NCBI GenBank assembly: GCA_900539655.1
Contig: UQCR01000057.1
Location: 1 to 42,557 of the forward strand
Direction: 5' to 3'
Length of the DNA: 42,557 nucleotides
DNA from: an uncultured Robinsoniella sp.
GTDB taxonomy: Bacteria > Bacillota > Clostridia > Lachnospirales > Lachnospiraceae
The notes beneath the pieces were generated by a model. The model was not told the origin of the DNA. It did not search any database and worked only from the letters and a program-made list of their open reading frames with translations. Within the stretch, counting starts at the first letter, position 1, and every line of letters begins with the position of its first letter. The position numbers and the translations under genes were made by a program. Positions 18,094 through 27,290 of this stretch are shown here, in pieces.

Positions 18094-19287
18094 TTGATAG
18101 AAGTAAAGAATTTAGTCAAAAGGTATGGAGATCATCTTGCTGTGGATGACCTTAGTTTTTCTGTGGAAAAAGGCCAGATCTATGGCTTTTTGGGCCCGAA
18201 TGGGGCCGGGAAATCGACTACAATGAATATCATTACCGGTTATATTGCGTCAACGGGTGGAAGTGTGAGCATTAACGGGCATGATATTTTAGAAGAGCCG
18301 GAAGAGGCTAAAAAATGTATCGGATATCTTCCTGAACAGCCACCTCTATATTTTGATATGACCGTTTGGGAGTACTTAAAATTTGTAGCACAGCTAAAGA
18401 AGATCCCCAAGGATCAGCGTCTTAAAATGATTAACGAAGTCATGGAGATGACGAAGATCACGGATATGAAGAACCGTTTAATTAAGAACCTGTCAAAGGG
18501 ATACCGCCAGAGGGTGGGGCTTGCCCAGGCGATTATGGGATATCCCGAGGTTATTATTTTGGATGAGCCTACAGTTGGACTGGATCCCAAGCAGATCATT
18601 GAGATACGTGAACTGATTAAGGGCCTGAGTCAGAAGCATACGGTTATTTTAAGTTCCCACATTCTTTCAGAGGTCAGTGCTGTCTGCGATTATGTCATGA
18701 TTATTGCCCATGGAAAACTAGTTGCAAGTGATACGCCTGAGAATCTGAGTAAGCTCATGCAGGGAAGCGAGACACTGAATCTCAGAGTGAAGGGAAGCAG
18801 GTTAGAAGCGGAAGAAGTCCTTAAGGGAATAGAGGATATAGAAGAGTGGAATTTCCGGGATTCCGATGAAGAAAATACTGTGGATATTGAAGTGAGGCCT
18901 AAGGATCAGGCGGATGTCAGAGAAGAAATCTTTTATGGAATGGCAGAAGCACAATGTCCGATTCTTATGATGAGGTCCACTAAGGTATCTCTGGAAGATG
19001 TCTTCCTGGAACTGACTGCGGATGATAAAAAGGTAACAGCTGAATCACACAGTGATGACAGCGATAACGACGAATCACAGGGCGCATCGGAAGAAGACTT
19101 TACAGAACAGCCTGGTGATGAGACGGATCTTGCCGGGCAGAATACTGATCTGCAAGAGGAAGCAAAAGGAGCAAAAGAAACGAAAGAAGAGATAAAAGAA
19201 GAAAAGAAAGAGAAAAATGAGATAGAAGATGTAAAGAAAGAAGAGATTAAGGAACAGGAGGGCCAGATCCATGACAGCGATTTGTAA
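18094..19287 (+). CDS. ABC transporter ATP-binding protein (GldA-like)
   Basis: ATPase of 397 aa for the following permease genes. Walker A GPNGAGKST at residues 34-42, Q-loop near LPEQPP, signature LSKGYRQR, Walker B VIILDEPTVGLDP, and H-loop LSSHILSEV are all intact. The start is TTG at 18094, set by AAGGAGG 7 nt upstream; the GTG at 18070 precedes that site. After about residue 305 comes an unusual Glu/Lys/Asp-rich tail of about 90 residues (EEIKEEKKEKNEIE-type) not needed for ATP hydrolysis. It overlaps the permease gene by 17 nt. A GGAGC/GCTCC hairpin at 18042-18057 precedes the RBS. Confidence 0.93.
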   Translation: MIEVKNLVKRYGDHLAVDDLSFSVEKGQIYGFLGPNGAGKSTTMNIITGYIASTGGSVSINGHDILEEPEEAKKCIGYLPEQPPLYFDMTVWEYLKFVAQLKKIPKDQRLKMINEVMEMTKITDMKNRLIKNLSKGYRQRVGLAQAIMGYPEVIILDEPTVGLDPKQIIEIRELIKGLSQKHTVILSSHILSEVSAVCDYVMIIAHGKLVASDTPENLSKLMQGSETLNLRVKGSRLEAEEVLKGIEDIEEWNFRDSDEENTVDIEVRPKDQADVREEIFYGMAEAQCPILMMRSTKVSLEDVFLELTADDKKVTAESHSDDSDNDESQGASEEDFTEQPGDETDLAGQNTDLQEEAKGAKETKEEIKEEKKEKNEIEDVKKEEIKEQEGQIHDSDL

Positions 19288-20134
19288 AAAAGAGGTGAAG
19301 TCTTATCTTACTTCTATGACGGGTTATGTGTTTATCGCATTCATTTTATTATTGGCGGGCGTGTACTTTACTGCTTATAATCTCCAGATGGGATATCCGA
19401 TTTTCGGGTATACATTATCGGCAATAACCTTTGTTTTTCTCATTATAACGCCTATCTTGACCATGCGGGTACTGGCGGAAGAAAAGAAACAGAAGACAGA
19501 CCAGCTGCTGCTCACTTCCCCTCTGTCCGTGAAAGATATCGTACTGGGGAAATTTACGGCTTTAATGGTGATCTTCCTGATCCCCATGGTTATTCTTTGT
19601 ATCTATCCGATTATATTAAAAAGCTTCGGTTCCGTATCCCTTAAGATGGCTTATGTTGCGGTAATTGGATTTTTCCTGTTAGGATGTGCCAATATAGCCA
19701 TTGGAATCTTCTTATCCTCCATAACAGAGAGCCAGATTATAGCAGCGGTAGTAACCTTTGTTGTACTGTTTATCTGCTATATGATGAGCGGTATTAAAAG
19801 CTTTTTTTCAGAAACGGCAATAACTTCGCTCATTGCATTTTCGGCAGTGCTTCTGGTGTGCTGCGGGATAATTTATATGGTAATGAAGAATTTATTTACG
19901 GTATGCCTGTTAGCAGTTATAGGAGAGGCAGCTCTGCTTGTTCTGTATACTGTGAAACAAAGCCTCTTTGAGGGAGCAATACAGAAAGTATTGAGTATTT
20001 TTGATATTTCCAGCCATTTTGACAACTTTGTCAGCGGAATTCTGGATATCGGAGGAATCATATACTTTTTATCAATTATTGCTGTTTTTCTGTTCTTGAC
20101 GGTACAGTCAATACAGAAGAGACGCTGGAGCTAG
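19271..20134 (+). CDS. ABC-2 type permease (GldF-like)
   Basis: Membrane protein of 287 aa with about six predicted transmembrane helices (for example VFIAFILLLAGVYFTAY, AITFVFLIITPILTM, MAYVAVIGFFLLGCAN, FLSIIAVFLFLTV). The MRVLAEEKKQKTDQLLLTSPLS stretch between helices is typical of the ABC-2 permease coupling region. It starts inside the end of the ATPase gene with GGAGGG as RBS, so the two are co-translated. It forms the pore subunit; the substrate is unknown. Confidence 0.9.
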   Translation: MTAICKKEVKSYLTSMTGYVFIAFILLLAGVYFTAYNLQMGYPIFGYTLSAITFVFLIITPILTMRVLAEEKKQKTDQLLLTSPLSVKDIVLGKFTALMVIFLIPMVILCIYPIILKSFGSVSLKMAYVAVIGFFLLGCANIAIGIFLSSITESQIIAAVVTFVVLFICYMMSGIKSFFSETAITSLIAFSAVLLVCCGIIYMVMKNLFTVCLLAVIGEAALLVLYTVKQSLFEGAIQKVLSIFDISSHFDNFVSGILDIGGIIYFLSIIAVFLFLTVQSIQKRRWS

Positions 20135-20146
20135 AGGAGGCAGATT

Positions 20147-21577
20147 ATGAAAATAAAGAACATTTTTCCTAAATGGAGCAACAAAAAAGTTAAAAACGGC
20201 TCTTACAGTATAGCCATTACGGTTATTGTCATAGCTATTGTAATCGTAATTAACCTTGTGGTGGGCCAGCTTCCCGGTAAATATACCAAACTGGATTTCA
20301 GCGATAACAAACTCTATACCATTGGAGACAAGACTGAGGAGATTATCAAGGGGCTAAAGAGCGACGTAACCCTTTACCTCATTGCACAGAACGGGCAGGA
20401 TGACAGCACCTTAAAAGAGGTTCTGGATCGCTATCAGGACCTGTCCGCCCATGTAAAAGTGGAGATTAAGGATCCGGCGCTGTATCCCAACTTCGCTTCC
20501 CAGTATACGGATGAGAAGGTAACCAGCAACAGTATTATTGTTGTGGGCGACAAAAGAAGCAAAGTGATTAATTACAGTGATATCTACGAAACAAGTGTGG
20601 ACTACAATACGTATTCTACCCAGGTGACCGGATTTGACGGTGAGGGCCAGATTACCAGTGCTGTCTCATATGTAACTTCGGAAGAACTTCCGGTAATGTA
20701 TGTATTGGGCGGACATGATGAGGCATCTGTCAGCACCACGATGAAGTCCGCAATTGAAAAGGAAAATATAGAAATCAAGGATTTAAACCTGGTATCCCAG
20801 GAGTCAGTTCCGGAGGATGCGGACTGTCTGTTTATATTTTCCCCAACCAAGGATATCTCGGCTGATGAGGCAACGAAAATTATCGACTACTTAAAAGCAG
20901 GCGGCAAGGCAATGCTTGTCTCGGACTATACCGGTACTGATATGCCGAATTTTGAATCGGTATTAAAGGAATATGGCGTAGAGACGATGGGCGGTGTGGT
21001 GATCGAAGGGGATGCAAATCATTATGCATCGGGAAATCCATTATACCTCCTGCCCAATATGGGAAGCCATGAAATTGTCAGCAGTTTGAGCGGGCGTTAT
21101 ATCCTGATGCCTGTAGCCCGGGGAATTAAGACACTGGATGATAAAAGAGAAACGGTAACAATCAGCAGCCTCCTTACCACATCCGATTCTGCTTATATAA
21201 AAAAGGATGCAGATAACATGACGAGCCTGTCAAAAGAAGACGGGGATGAATCAGGAGCGTATGACCTGGGTGTTGCGGTTAACGAAAAAGTGGATGACAA
21301 AGAAACAAAGCTGGTATACCTGACAAGCGGCAATATGTTAAATGAGCAAATTGACAGTGCAGTATCGGGTGCCAACACAGAGCTTTTTACAAATGCACTC
21401 AGCTGGATGTGTGACCAGGAAGCAAGTGTGTCTATCCCAAGTAAGAGCACCCAGGTGAGCTATCTGACACTTACTTCAGCAGCTTCAGCATTCTTAAGTT
21501 CCCTGGCTATTGTAATCCTGCCGCTGATTTGTCTGCTGACAGGAGGAGTAATCTGGTTTAGAAGGAGAAAACGATAA
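20147..21577 (+). CDS. GldG-like ABC accessory membrane protein
   Basis: Protein of 476 aa with one N-terminal transmembrane helix (about 20-40), a large extracytoplasmic region and one C-terminal helix followed by a basic tail (RRRKR). The region after residue 50 (LDFSDNKLYTIGDKTEEI, VTLYLIAQNG, DPALYPNFASQY) matches the ABC_transp_aux/GldG family. RBS AGGAGG precedes the ATG. It overlaps the next gene by one base (TAATG). In Firmicutes this set of four genes recurs but its cargo is not established. Confidence 0.9.
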   Translation: MKIKNIFPKWSNKKVKNGSYSIAITVIVIAIVIVINLVVGQLPGKYTKLDFSDNKLYTIGDKTEEIIKGLKSDVTLYLIAQNGQDDSTLKEVLDRYQDLSAHVKVEIKDPALYPNFASQYTDEKVTSNSIIVVGDKRSKVINYSDIYETSVDYNTYSTQVTGFDGEGQITSAVSYVTSEELPVMYVLGGHDEASVSTTMKSAIEKENIEIKDLNLVSQESVPEDADCLFIFSPTKDISADEATKIIDYLKAGGKAMLVSDYTGTDMPNFESVLKEYGVETMGGVVIEGDANHYASGNPLYLLPNMGSHEIVSSLSGRYILMPVARGIKTLDDKRETVTISSLLTTSDSAYIKKDADNMTSLSKEDGDESGAYDLGVAVNEKVDDKETKLVYLTSGNMLNEQIDSAVSGANTELFTNALSWMCDQEASVSIPSKSTQVSYLTLTSAASAFLSSLAIVILPLICLLTGGVIWFRRRKR

Positions 21578-22626
21578 TGAAGAAAAAGAAGAAATTAATA
21601 GGGCTGCTTACTGCTCTTGTTGTATTAATTCTTCTGACAGCAGCGTATTTCTGCCTGAAAAATTATAACAAAGAGCAGGAGGCAGAATCAGAAACGGAAG
21701 ATACCAGCGTTGCAGTTACTTCCATTGAGGAAACGGATATAACAGGATTAACCTATATCCTGGATAATGAAAAGCTTGAGTTCAAAAAAGAAAATGACAG
21801 CTGGCATTATACACAGGATGAGAATTTTCCGGTTGATCAGGATAAGATGAAGACGCTTCTGGGTAATTTTAAAGAGATCAAGGCGGTGAGGGATCTGGGA
21901 CAGCTTGAGAACCTGGAAGATTACGGCCTTAAGGAGCCTCTGAATACCGTTACGGTAACCAGCAACAATGGAGTTGAGACGGTATTTTATATAGGCAGTG
22001 AAAATGAAACAACCGGTGATTACTATATGTATATGAATAATCCGGAACACATTTATACCGTAAGCAGCACCTTTGCAAATGCATTTAACGGAAAGCTGTA
22101 TGATCTTATAGTAGACAGTTCCTTCCCAAGCATAACCAGCAACAGTATTATTAAAGCGGTAGTTCAACAGCAAGACAACCAGCTTACCCTGGAGTCATCC
22201 CGGGATGATACGGCAACGTGGAGTGTGACAGACAGTAAGAATGAGAAAAAGGAAGCCGATGGCACTAAGTCTAACCAACTGCTGTCCAATGTAACAAGCC
22301 TCAACTTTGCGGACTACATTGACTATAATTGTAAAGATTTGGAACAGTACGGCTTAAAGGATCCGTCAGCAGTCATTACGCTGGATTACACAGTGACCAG
22401 TGAGGTGCCCGTAGAATCAGATAGCACAGAGGAGTCTGAAAGCGAAACAGAGAGCACTAAGCTTGTAACGGAAGAAAAACAGATCGTACTTCAGATTGGA
22501 AATCAGACAGAAGACGGCGATTACTACGTCAAGACTTCTGATAACAATGAAGTGCACACCATGTCAGCCGATGCGTTAAAGCCATGGCTGGAAGCACAGT
22601 ACAGTGATCTGCTGAAAGCAGAGTAA
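21577..22626 (+). CDS. DUF4340 membrane-anchored protein
   Basis: Protein of 349 aa with an N-terminal membrane anchor (about 5-27) and an extracytoplasmic DUF4340 region. Two repeated motifs of the family are visible: EDYGLKEPLNTVTV followed by FYIGSENETTGDYYMY, and EQYGLKDPSAVITL followed by LQIGNQTEDGDYYVK. A Ser/Glu/Thr-rich insert lies near residue 285. Its start overlaps the stop of the GldG-like gene, so it is the last gene of the ABC operon. It probably works at the cell surface with that transporter. Confidence 0.88.
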   Translation: MKKKKKLIGLLTALVVLILLTAAYFCLKNYNKEQEAESETEDTSVAVTSIEETDITGLTYILDNEKLEFKKENDSWHYTQDENFPVDQDKMKTLLGNFKEIKAVRDLGQLENLEDYGLKEPLNTVTVTSNNGVETVFYIGSENETTGDYYMYMNNPEHIYTVSSTFANAFNGKLYDLIVDSSFPSITSNSIIKAVVQQQDNQLTLESSRDDTATWSVTDSKNEKKEADGTKSNQLLSNVTSLNFADYIDYNCKDLEQYGLKDPSAVITLDYTVTSEVPVESDSTEESESETESTKLVTEEKQIVLQIGNQTEDGDYYVKTSDNNEVHTMSADALKPWLEAQYSDLLKAE

Positions 22627-22641
22627 GCTTTGATATTGAAA

Positions 22642-22694
22642 AGGCAGTTTAAGTATTTCCGATAGAAAATGGAGAATACTTAATCTGCCTTTTT
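22642..22694. terminator. Bidirectional terminator between convergent genes
   Basis: AGGCAGTTTAAGTATT (22642-22657) pairs with AATACTTAATCTGCCT (22675-22690) with one mismatch; T-runs flank it on both strands. It serves the ABC operon and the minus-strand desulfidase-like gene. Confidence 0.9.
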
Positions 22695-22712
22695 ACAATA
22701 GTATAATGAAGA

Positions 22713-23999
22713 TTATTCCTGTGGTTCCTGAATCATAAGCTTGATAATTTCTTTATCCGTTTCTTTCATTCCTTCTTTACCAAGAATTCCGATATTCCGG
22801 ATAGTAGCTTCCACGCCCTTTGTAACAATGCCGTCACCGCTGTAAAACTGCTTCCCGTTCTTATACATGTAGTAGCCCAGAATTCCAGCATCTACAGAGG
22901 CGGCAATCTTGGCTGCACAGGAAGCTTTTGCACCGTCGCAGATAATGCCGGAGACAATTGCCACGGAATTCACCAGGGTATGGGCAATTACTTTATAGTC
23001 ACCACCCATCAGATAAGCAATTCCGGTTCCGCTTCCGCAGCCGGCACTGACGGCGCCGCAGTATGCGGATAATCTTCCAATCCCGGTCTTCTGATGTATG
23101 GTGATCAGGTTAGACACCACCAGTGCACGCAGCAGCATTTCATGGCTTGCCCCCAGCTCACCGGCATATTCAATGACCGGTAGGGAGGCGCACATACCCT
23201 GGTTTCCGCTTCCGGAATTGATGATAACGGGAAGTTCGCATCCGCTCATTCGTGCATCGGACCCTGCGGCGGCAACAGCCTTTGCACGGACTTTAATATC
23301 ATTGCCGTAAGTTGCCAGAATCACATTGCCGATATTGGCACCGTAAGTCCCTTTTAGCCCTTCCCGGGCAATTGCATAATTATAGGCAATCTGGCGGTCA
23401 AGCACGTCGCTTACATCATCCGGGTCAACCGAATCAGCAAAATCCACGATGCTTTCCACATCCAGAAGGCTGCGGTCCGTGAGATGTGTTTCAGCCAATG
23501 CGGTAACGCCTGCTTCATAGAGTACTTTTTTGTCTTTTTCGATGTACACAATATTCGTATGGTAATCACTGATACGCAGTGTCACACAGGATTCTTTGGA
23601 TGACAGCAGAAGTATGATATCAAATATTTTATCGGTACCAGCTTCTTTTACCACAACGGGAATTTCGTCAAGAGCCTCTTTCATCTTTACTTTTTCGTCT
23701 GCTGTTACCTGGGAGATTACTTCCAGCTTTTTGTCCCCATCTCCGGCAATTACTCCGGCGATCACGGCCGCAGCTATCCCTTTTAAGCCGCCGGTATTAG
23801 GGACTATAACACTCTTTACATTTTTTATTATATTACCACTTACCTGTATTTCAATCTGGCGTGGAACGCACCCCAGTATCTCCCTGGCTTTCGCAGCACC
23901 ATAGGCAATAGAGATTGGTTCTGTACATCCCATAGCTGGTACTAATTCTTCCTTGAGGATTTGAACATAAGTCTGGTATTTAAGGTCTGTTTTTTTCAT
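22713..23999 (-). CDS. UPF0597 / L-cysteine desulfidase-like protein
   Basis: Cytoplasmic enzyme of 428 aa in the serine dehydratase alpha-like UPF0597 family, which includes CyuA/CdsB-type L-cysteine desulfidases that make pyruvate, ammonia and sulfide with a [4Fe-4S] cluster. The hallmark GCTEPISIAYGAAKA (Cys25) is present, as are SGCELPVIINSGSGNQG and later Cys residues (YCGAVSAGCGSG, IICDGAKASC) that could hold the cluster. ATG 23999 has an AAGGGAG site upstream. It has its own leader and a shared terminator, so it is monocistronic. Cysteine or serine as substrate cannot be decided here. Confidence 0.85.
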   Translation of the reverse strand: MKKTDLKYQTYVQILKEELVPAMGCTEPISIAYGAAKAREILGCVPRQIEIQVSGNIIKNVKSVIVPNTGGLKGIAAAVIAGVIAGDGDKKLEVISQVTADEKVKMKEALDEIPVVVKEAGTDKIFDIILLLSSKESCVTLRISDYHTNIVYIEKDKKVLYEAGVTALAETHLTDRSLLDVESIVDFADSVDPDDVSDVLDRQIAYNYAIAREGLKGTYGANIGNVILATYGNDIKVRAKAVAAAGSDARMSGCELPVIINSGSGNQGMCASLPVIEYAGELGASHEMLLRALVVSNLITIHQKTGIGRLSAYCGAVSAGCGSGTGIAYLMGGDYKVIAHTLVNSVAIVSGIICDGAKASCAAKIAASVDAGILGYYMYKNGKQFYSGDGIVTKGVEATIRNIGILGKEGMKETDKEIIKLMIQEPQE

Positions 24000-24108
24000 A
24001 AGCCTGCTCCCTTATCTGTTGTTAGTTAGATCTTGTAATTTATATAATCATAAACAGTTACATGGCTAAAGTCAAGGGTGAGTGCTGACTGTTCCACCTC
24101 TTAATCAA

Positions 24109-25509
24109 TTATTTAACTGATTCTTTTAACATACGGTATAGTTCTTCCGTCTTATCAGGGTCTTTTGTATTGAAAAACACTGTATACTGATCCGTTTTAA
24201 TTCGGATAACGGGTGTGTAATCCCGGTAATAATACATTTTGCATTGACCGTATTCTTTGTATTTAAAATTACCCAGAAAATACTGTTGTGCATTGACCCC
24301 ATTATTTTTATAGTAAGTACCCTGGGGAGCCTGGTCTGTTAACTGGATTTCCTGTATCTTGGATAATGGAAACTGTATATCATATTCGGCTGCCGTAATG
24401 GAGACATTTTCCCCTTTTATCTTCAAATCAAAAGGAATAAAATCAAACCGGAGAAATACAATACTCAGCCAGATGCAGAGAGCAGCAGTGAAAATATACA
24501 GACCTCCTGTTATGATTCTGGCTGCGGGGCGTGCCATGTTAAACGAGATGTTTGATCCGTATCGGGAGGGAGCAAGCAGGCTGTTTTCATTGGGATTATT
24601 GTAGGAACCTGTTTTCCAGTAATCATCTTCATCTACCATAAGAGGCTGCTGATCCGAAGCAAGCAGATAAATCCTTTTTTTCCGGATGTAAGATGCACTA
24701 TACAGCAGAATTATAATACACAGGGATTGAATCAGGATGTATACAGTAAACAAAAAAGAACTTTGAAAACCGTCTGATATTACAATCCAGTCCAGTGCCA
24801 GGAAGGACAGGGAATCCGTGAATGCAACCAGGATCCAGCAGATGGACCAGCTGCGTTTTGACATTTTGTTGCATGCCATATTCAGTTCCGTATCGTTGCT
24901 GTAGGTGACGGTCCGCCCTCTGGCAAAAATATAATATAAAGAAAGAAAAAGTATCTTCAGCAGAAAGGGCAATAGAAAAAGAACTATGCCGCCGGTGCCC
25001 GCGCCGAAGTAGGAAAGCGCGCCGGGATACATTAGGGGGATCAGGCAGATAAGAAATGCAGGTACAAACCACCAGGCGGTGACCGGCATCTGGTCTTTTG
25101 CCGCGCTTACCCGGGAGTCAATGACGGTAATATGAAGTTTCTCATCGTTAAACCACTTTTTTTCTTTTTTTAAATTATAAAGCTTTAAAAAGTACTTTTT
25201 ATATAGCAACATACAACCGCCCATATAAAACACGCACCACAACATATACAGGATTAAAAAAATCGATATATAGGAAAACCATAATATAAGAAGAATGGGA
25301 ATATGGACTGCGGCCCCGATAAAAGAATGCAGTTTCAGTGCTTTTTTATAGCCAGCTGTAATTTCCATAACTTCAGGAGATTGTGTATGATATGCGGGCA
25401 GAGTTACGCCAAGCAGCAGATTCCCGTTTAATTTTGAAGCAGACATATAGGTAAATTGGCAGGCTGCCAGGATTGTGATACTGCAAAATAAAATAATAAT
25501 AGTCATCAT
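24109..25509 (-). CDS. DUF5808/DUF1648-like integral membrane protein
   Basis: Membrane protein of 466 aa with about eight hydrophobic segments. The soluble stretch DDYWKTGSYNNPNENSLLAP followed by GSNISFNMARP matches the DUF5808 signature, and the C-terminal part (IQEIQLTDQAP, YRDYTPVIRIKTD, FFNTKDPDKTEELY) looks like a PH-like membrane domain. It overlaps the GntR gene by ATGA and has AAAGGAG before its start. Pairs of a small GntR and such a membrane protein are common in Clostridia and are often linked to cell-envelope stress. That role is inferred. Confidence 0.82.
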   Translation of the reverse strand: MMTIIILFCSITILAACQFTYMSASKLNGNLLLGVTLPAYHTQSPEVMEITAGYKKALKLHSFIGAAVHIPILLILWFSYISIFLILYMLWCVFYMGGCMLLYKKYFLKLYNLKKEKKWFNDEKLHITVIDSRVSAAKDQMPVTAWWFVPAFLICLIPLMYPGALSYFGAGTGGIVLFLLPFLLKILFLSLYYIFARGRTVTYSNDTELNMACNKMSKRSWSICWILVAFTDSLSFLALDWIVISDGFQSSFLFTVYILIQSLCIIILLYSASYIRKKRIYLLASDQQPLMVDEDDYWKTGSYNNPNENSLLAPSRYGSNISFNMARPAARIITGGLYIFTAALCIWLSIVFLRFDFIPFDLKIKGENVSITAAEYDIQFPLSKIQEIQLTDQAPQGTYYKNNGVNAQQYFLGNFKYKEYGQCKMYYYRDYTPVIRIKTDQYTVFFNTKDPDKTEELYRMLKESVK

Positions 25510-25904
25510 AGCGTGCTCCTTTCACAAGCTGTAACATGCATTTCATCAAACATACGGCTGCAGATATTTATAAATTCTGCTTTGCCATAGCCGTTTAGTG
25601 CTGCCTGAGCGCTTAACAGTTCCAGTTCATAAGTCAGTTTTTCTTCAAATTCTTGGTTCATATCCAGACAGGCTGCCACTTTTGCACCGTGTCTGCGGTC
25701 AATTTCAATATAGCCTTCCTGTTTTAAAATCTGATAGGTTTTATTTACCGTCATGGTGTTTACTCCTGCATCCTGGGCAAGCTGGCGGACAGTGGGCAGG
25801 GATTCACCGATCTTCAGGTTTCCCCTTCCGATACCCATGACGATTTGATTGTGCAGTTGGACATAGATGGGTACAGAGCTGGCAAAGTCCAATGTTATTA
25901 ACAT
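25506..25904 (-). CDS. GntR-family regulator (YtrA-like)
   Basis: Short repressor-type protein of 132 aa. The winged helix-turn-helix is complete (PIYVQLHNQIVMGI, LPTVRQLAQDAGVNTMTVNKTYQILKQEGYI), followed by only a short helical dimerisation tail, as in the YtrA subfamily. Start ATG 25904 is fixed by AAGGAGG just upstream; an ATG at 25946 lies before that site. It is the first gene of a two-gene operon and probably represses its own promoter through the palindrome at 26025-26038. Confidence 0.92.
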   Translation of the reverse strand: MLITLDFASSVPIYVQLHNQIVMGIGRGNLKIGESLPTVRQLAQDAGVNTMTVNKTYQILKQEGYIEIDRRHGAKVAACLDMNQEFEEKLTYELELLSAQAALNGYGKAEFINICSRMFDEMHVTACERSTL

Positions 25905-26024
25905 GTCGTCCCTCCTTGTTATGCTTTTAATTGTGAATGCAAACATGCTCTGGCTCTATGATTGCTCACATTGGCTGAATGGCCTGTTGATTAGAATTAA
26001 CAAAATACGTAAATATGTATTACT

Positions 26025-26056
26025 TGTATTATAATACATAATACAAATATAAGCAA
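26025..26056 (-). promoter_or_regulatory. Promoter and operator of the GntR operon
   Basis: On the minus strand, TTGCTT (26051-26056) and TATAAT (26028-26033) are exactly 17 bases apart. The perfect palindrome TGTATTATAATACA (26025-26038) covers the -10 box, and flanking ATGTATTA/TAATACAAAT sequence extends the symmetry. This fits self-repression by the GntR protein. Confidence 0.75.
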
Positions 26057-26272
26057 GGATTTAGTTACTGCTCAGGCTGTGATGTGCACTTCGCTGTACG
26101 TGAACCATGCCCATAGAGTAAAGGTATCGGAGCATCTGTCCCTTGCCAAAGCCACTTTAGATGGACAGATGACGTTACTGTATACGCCCGAAGTAGGAAA
26201 ATCGTAACAGAAATAATGAAAGAAATAATGAAAAAAATTATGAAGTATAATAAAAAGTTCACAGCTTTAGCA
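26057..26272. other. Gene-free stretch with one long hairpin
   Basis: No supported gene; a 65-codon minus-strand frame here has no ribosome site. CATCTGTCC (26133-26141) and GGACAGATG (26163-26171) form a perfect 9-bp stem around a 21-nt loop. The base composition of 26070-26200 is richer in GC than its AT-rich flanks. Purpose unknown. Confidence 0.4.
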
Positions 26273-26301
26273 TTGATTTAAAAAAAAGCCTGTGTTACAA
26301 T
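26273..26301 (+). promoter_or_regulatory. Promoter of the small acidic protein gene
   Basis: TTGATT (26273-26278) and TACAAT (26296-26301) are separated by 17 bases, about 37 bases before the ATG at 26339. Confidence 0.6.
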
Positions 26302-26338
26302 GCAAACAATAAAATATCAAGATCAGGAGGAATTTAGC

Positions 26339-26512
26339 ATGGGATTTTTTGCGAGAAAAGATGATGATGACGATGAAAACGTAGAACTTGAAGGTGCAGA
26401 GGCATTCTCCTATATGCTGGATGATGTGCTGGATAATATAAATGATTTAGAAGAAATTACATTGGATGCGGGTGCGCTGGAGTTAATCAGCGAGCGTGCA
26501 CATAAAAATTAG
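26339..26512 (+). CDS. Small acidic hypothetical protein, 57 aa
   Basis: Start ATG 26339 with AGGAGG 8 nt upstream. The protein begins MGFFARKDDDDDENVELEG and continues with an acidic, helical region (MLDDVLDNINDLEEI). The charge and length suggest a soluble small protein; no family recognised. It has its own near-consensus promoter and lies 53 nt before cutC, so the two may share a transcript. Confidence 0.75.
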   Translation: MGFFARKDDDDDENVELEGAEAFSYMLDDVLDNINDLEEITLDAGALELISERAHKN

Positions 26513-26565
26513 ATAGAAAGGGCGTTATTACAGACAGTTCCGGTGTATGTAATACAATTGATAAA

Positions 26566-27204
26566 ATGATAAAAGAAGTATGTGTAGAAAATTACACGGA
26601 TATACCAAAAGCGATTGAAAATGGAGGAAACCGCATAGAACTCTGTGATAATCTGGCAGAGGGTGGGACGACAGTAAGCCTGGGCGTTATGGAAGCAGCA
26701 ATCCGGCTTGGAAATGAAAAAAATATTCCCATTATGTGTATCATCAGACCCAGAAAAGAAAACTTTCATTATAATGATACAGAATTAAAGATCATGCTGA
26801 GGGATATAGAGATCGCAAAAGAAGCAGGGGCAGCAGGTATTGTAATCGGTGCCCTGACAGAAGACTTCTGGCTGGATGAGGAAATGCTGGAAATATTGCT
26901 GGCAAAAGCCGAAGGACTGCTGGTAACTTTTCATATGGCATTTGATGAAATTCCCTATGGTCTTCAACCAAAAGCAATTGACTGGCTTTGCGCACATCAT
27001 GTGGACAGAATTCTTACCCATGGTGGAAAAGGTGGTACGAAAATCGGGGATAATGTGGATAACTTAAAAAGACTGCTGGATTATGCAGGTGAAAGAATTA
27101 TAATCATGCCGGGCGGCGGTGTAACCAGCGATAATGTAGAAGAGCTGCATGGAAAGCTGGGATTCAGGGAAATCCATGGAACTAAGATAGTAGGCGTGAT
27201 ATAA
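26566..27204 (+). CDS. cutC: CutC family protein
   Basis: TIM-barrel protein of 212 aa of the CutC (PF03932) family, named for copper homeostasis though the biochemical role is disputed. Conserved stretches include KEVCVENYTD at the start, GGNRIELCDNLAEGGTTVS, VIGALTEDF, TFHMAFDE, LTHGGKG and MPGGGV near the end. The ATG at 26566 matches the usual family start but has no clear Shine-Dalgarno site, so translation may depend on coupling to upstream sequence. It is slightly shorter than the E. coli protein, as is usual in Firmicutes. Confidence 0.92.
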   Translation: MIKEVCVENYTDIPKAIENGGNRIELCDNLAEGGTTVSLGVMEAAIRLGNEKNIPIMCIIRPRKENFHYNDTELKIMLRDIEIAKEAGAAGIVIGALTEDFWLDEEMLEILLAKAEGLLVTFHMAFDEIPYGLQPKAIDWLCAHHVDRILTHGGKGGTKIGDNVDNLKRLLDYAGERIIIMPGGGVTSDNVEELHGKLGFREIHGTKIVGVI

Positions 27205-27250
27205 GATAAGAGAAAAAGTAAGATAACAGTAAAGATAATAATTTAGATAA

Positions 27251-27289
27251 AGCGGTGGTTTGGCATTAGAGGTCAAACCACCGCTTTTT
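27251..27289. terminator. Terminator between cutC and the GH2 gene
   Basis: AGCGGTGGTTTG (27251-27262) and CAAACCACCGCT (27274-27285) form a perfect 12-bp stem, followed by TTTT. It can serve cutC and, less strongly, the convergent minus-strand gene. Confidence 0.92.
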
Positions 27290-27290
27290 A

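Noticed and set aside
26065..26262. 65-codon minus-strand frame with a hydrophobic N-terminus
   Set aside because: No ribosome site, low-complexity Phe/Ile run from A/T-rich sequence, and the second half does not look like a protein.
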